From: an uncultured Clostridia bacterium
GTDB taxonomy: Bacteria; Bacillota; Clostridia; Acetivibrionales; CALMWN01
Assembly: GCA_937873555.1 (NCBI GenBank)
Contig: CALMWN010000403.1
Coordinates: 1-5,904 of the forward strand
Direction: 5' to 3'
DNA length: 5,904 nt
Below are positions 5,507 to 5,904 of this stretch, one piece after another. Position 1 is the stretch's first letter. Every line of letters starts with the position of its first letter. The translations under genes and the position numbers were made by a program. Under the pieces are notes generated by a model. That model was given only the letters and a program-made list of their open reading frames with translations, was not told where the DNA came from and did no database searches.

Positions 5507-5904
5507 ATGGCAAAGATAAAGATTTGCGGGATAAAAAGAAAAGCCGATATAGGTTTTTTGAACAAATACCTCCCGGAATATGCGGGCTTTGTATTTGCAG
5601 AAAGCTCAAGACAGGTTGAACCGCAGTTGGCAAAAGAGCTCTCGGGAGACTTGGATACAAGGATCAAAAAAGTCGGCATATTTGTAAATGAAGAGGTTGG
5701 AAAGGTGATTGAAACAATGGCCTGCTGCGGTCTGGATGTGGTGCAGATCCACGGTGATGAGCCGCGGGGCTATTTTGATGAACTAAAAAGACAGATTAAA
5801 CCGGGAACTGCTGAAATATGGAAAGCAGTTAGGGTTAATAACAGTGACAGCTTTTCTGTGATGGCTGACCTCGCGGTTGATGCATTTGTACTCGACGCAT
5901 ACAG
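5507..5904 (+). CDS. trpF: Phosphoribosylanthranilate isomerase, 3' end beyond window
   Basis: The first 132 codons of a protein that is usually about 200-220 residues long. TrpF is a TIM-barrel isomerase that converts N-(5'-phosphoribosyl)anthranilate to CdRP, the substrate of TrpC. It starts MAKIKICGIK with catalytic Cys7. FVFAESSRQV (28-37) forms the family's substrate loop, KKVGIFVN (54-61) and VVQIHGDE (78-85) are typical strands, and Asp130 in AFVLDAY is the expected general acid. The ATG lies 3 nt after the trpC stop. Its own ribosome site is weak (GAGTGGG), so it probably depends on coupled translation from trpC. No defect is seen in the visible part. Confidence 0.96.
   Translation, partial: MAKIKICGIKRKADIGFLNKYLPEYAGFVFAESSRQVEPQLAKELSGDLDTRIKKVGIFVNEEVGKVIETMACCGLDVVQIHGDEPRGYFDELKRQIKPGTAEIWKAVRVNNSDSFSVMADLAVDAFVLDAY

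Overview
The window holds the first part of a tryptophan biosynthesis operon (trpE, trpG, trpD, trpC, trpF; plus strand, running off the right edge). It lies divergent from the GTPase-family gene ychF (minus strand, running off the left edge). Strong AGGAGG-type ribosome sites, heavy use of AGA/AGG and ATA codons, moderate G+C and the protein sequences point to a Gram-positive Firmicute, most likely a member of the Clostridia. This is inference from style, not from a database match.

Layout: 1-1019 is ychF, missing its C-terminal end. 1020-1397 is a shared regulatory region with two back-to-back promoters and a trp leader of about 220 nt. 1398-2882 is trpE, overlapping trpG (2879-3454) by 4 nt. 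3455-3654 is a 200-nt intergenic stretch with a perfect 11-bp hairpin, a possible internal promoter and a second GAG-rich tract over the trpD ribosome site. 3655-4674 is trpD, broken by one in-frame amber codon at 4378-4380. 4721-5503 is trpC, and 5507-5904 is the start of trpF. The genes cover the steps from chorismate to indole-glycerol phosphate: TrpE+TrpG make anthranilate, TrpD adds phosphoribosyl, TrpF isomerises and TrpC closes the indole ring. trpB and trpA would be expected to the right.

The most interesting part is the trp leader. It carries a run of (G/U)AG triplets on a 5-nt register (1184-1237). Counting two degenerate members there are exactly 11, the pattern bound by the 11-subunit TRAP (MtrB) protein of Bacillus. 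It is followed by an intrinsic terminator (1266-1291), a competing antiterminator pairing that uses the last triplets, and a hairpin that would hide the trpE Shine-Dalgarno sequence. The hairpin's 5' strand can instead pair with the triplet region. So the leader looks like a full Bacillus-type TRAP switch acting on transcription and translation, with no T-box and no Trp-rich leader peptide. A weaker second triplet tract lies over the trpD start.

The second point is the amber codon in trpD. The reading frame continues without any gap through a normal TrpD C-terminus, so this is either a recent nonsense mutation, a sequencing error or readthrough.
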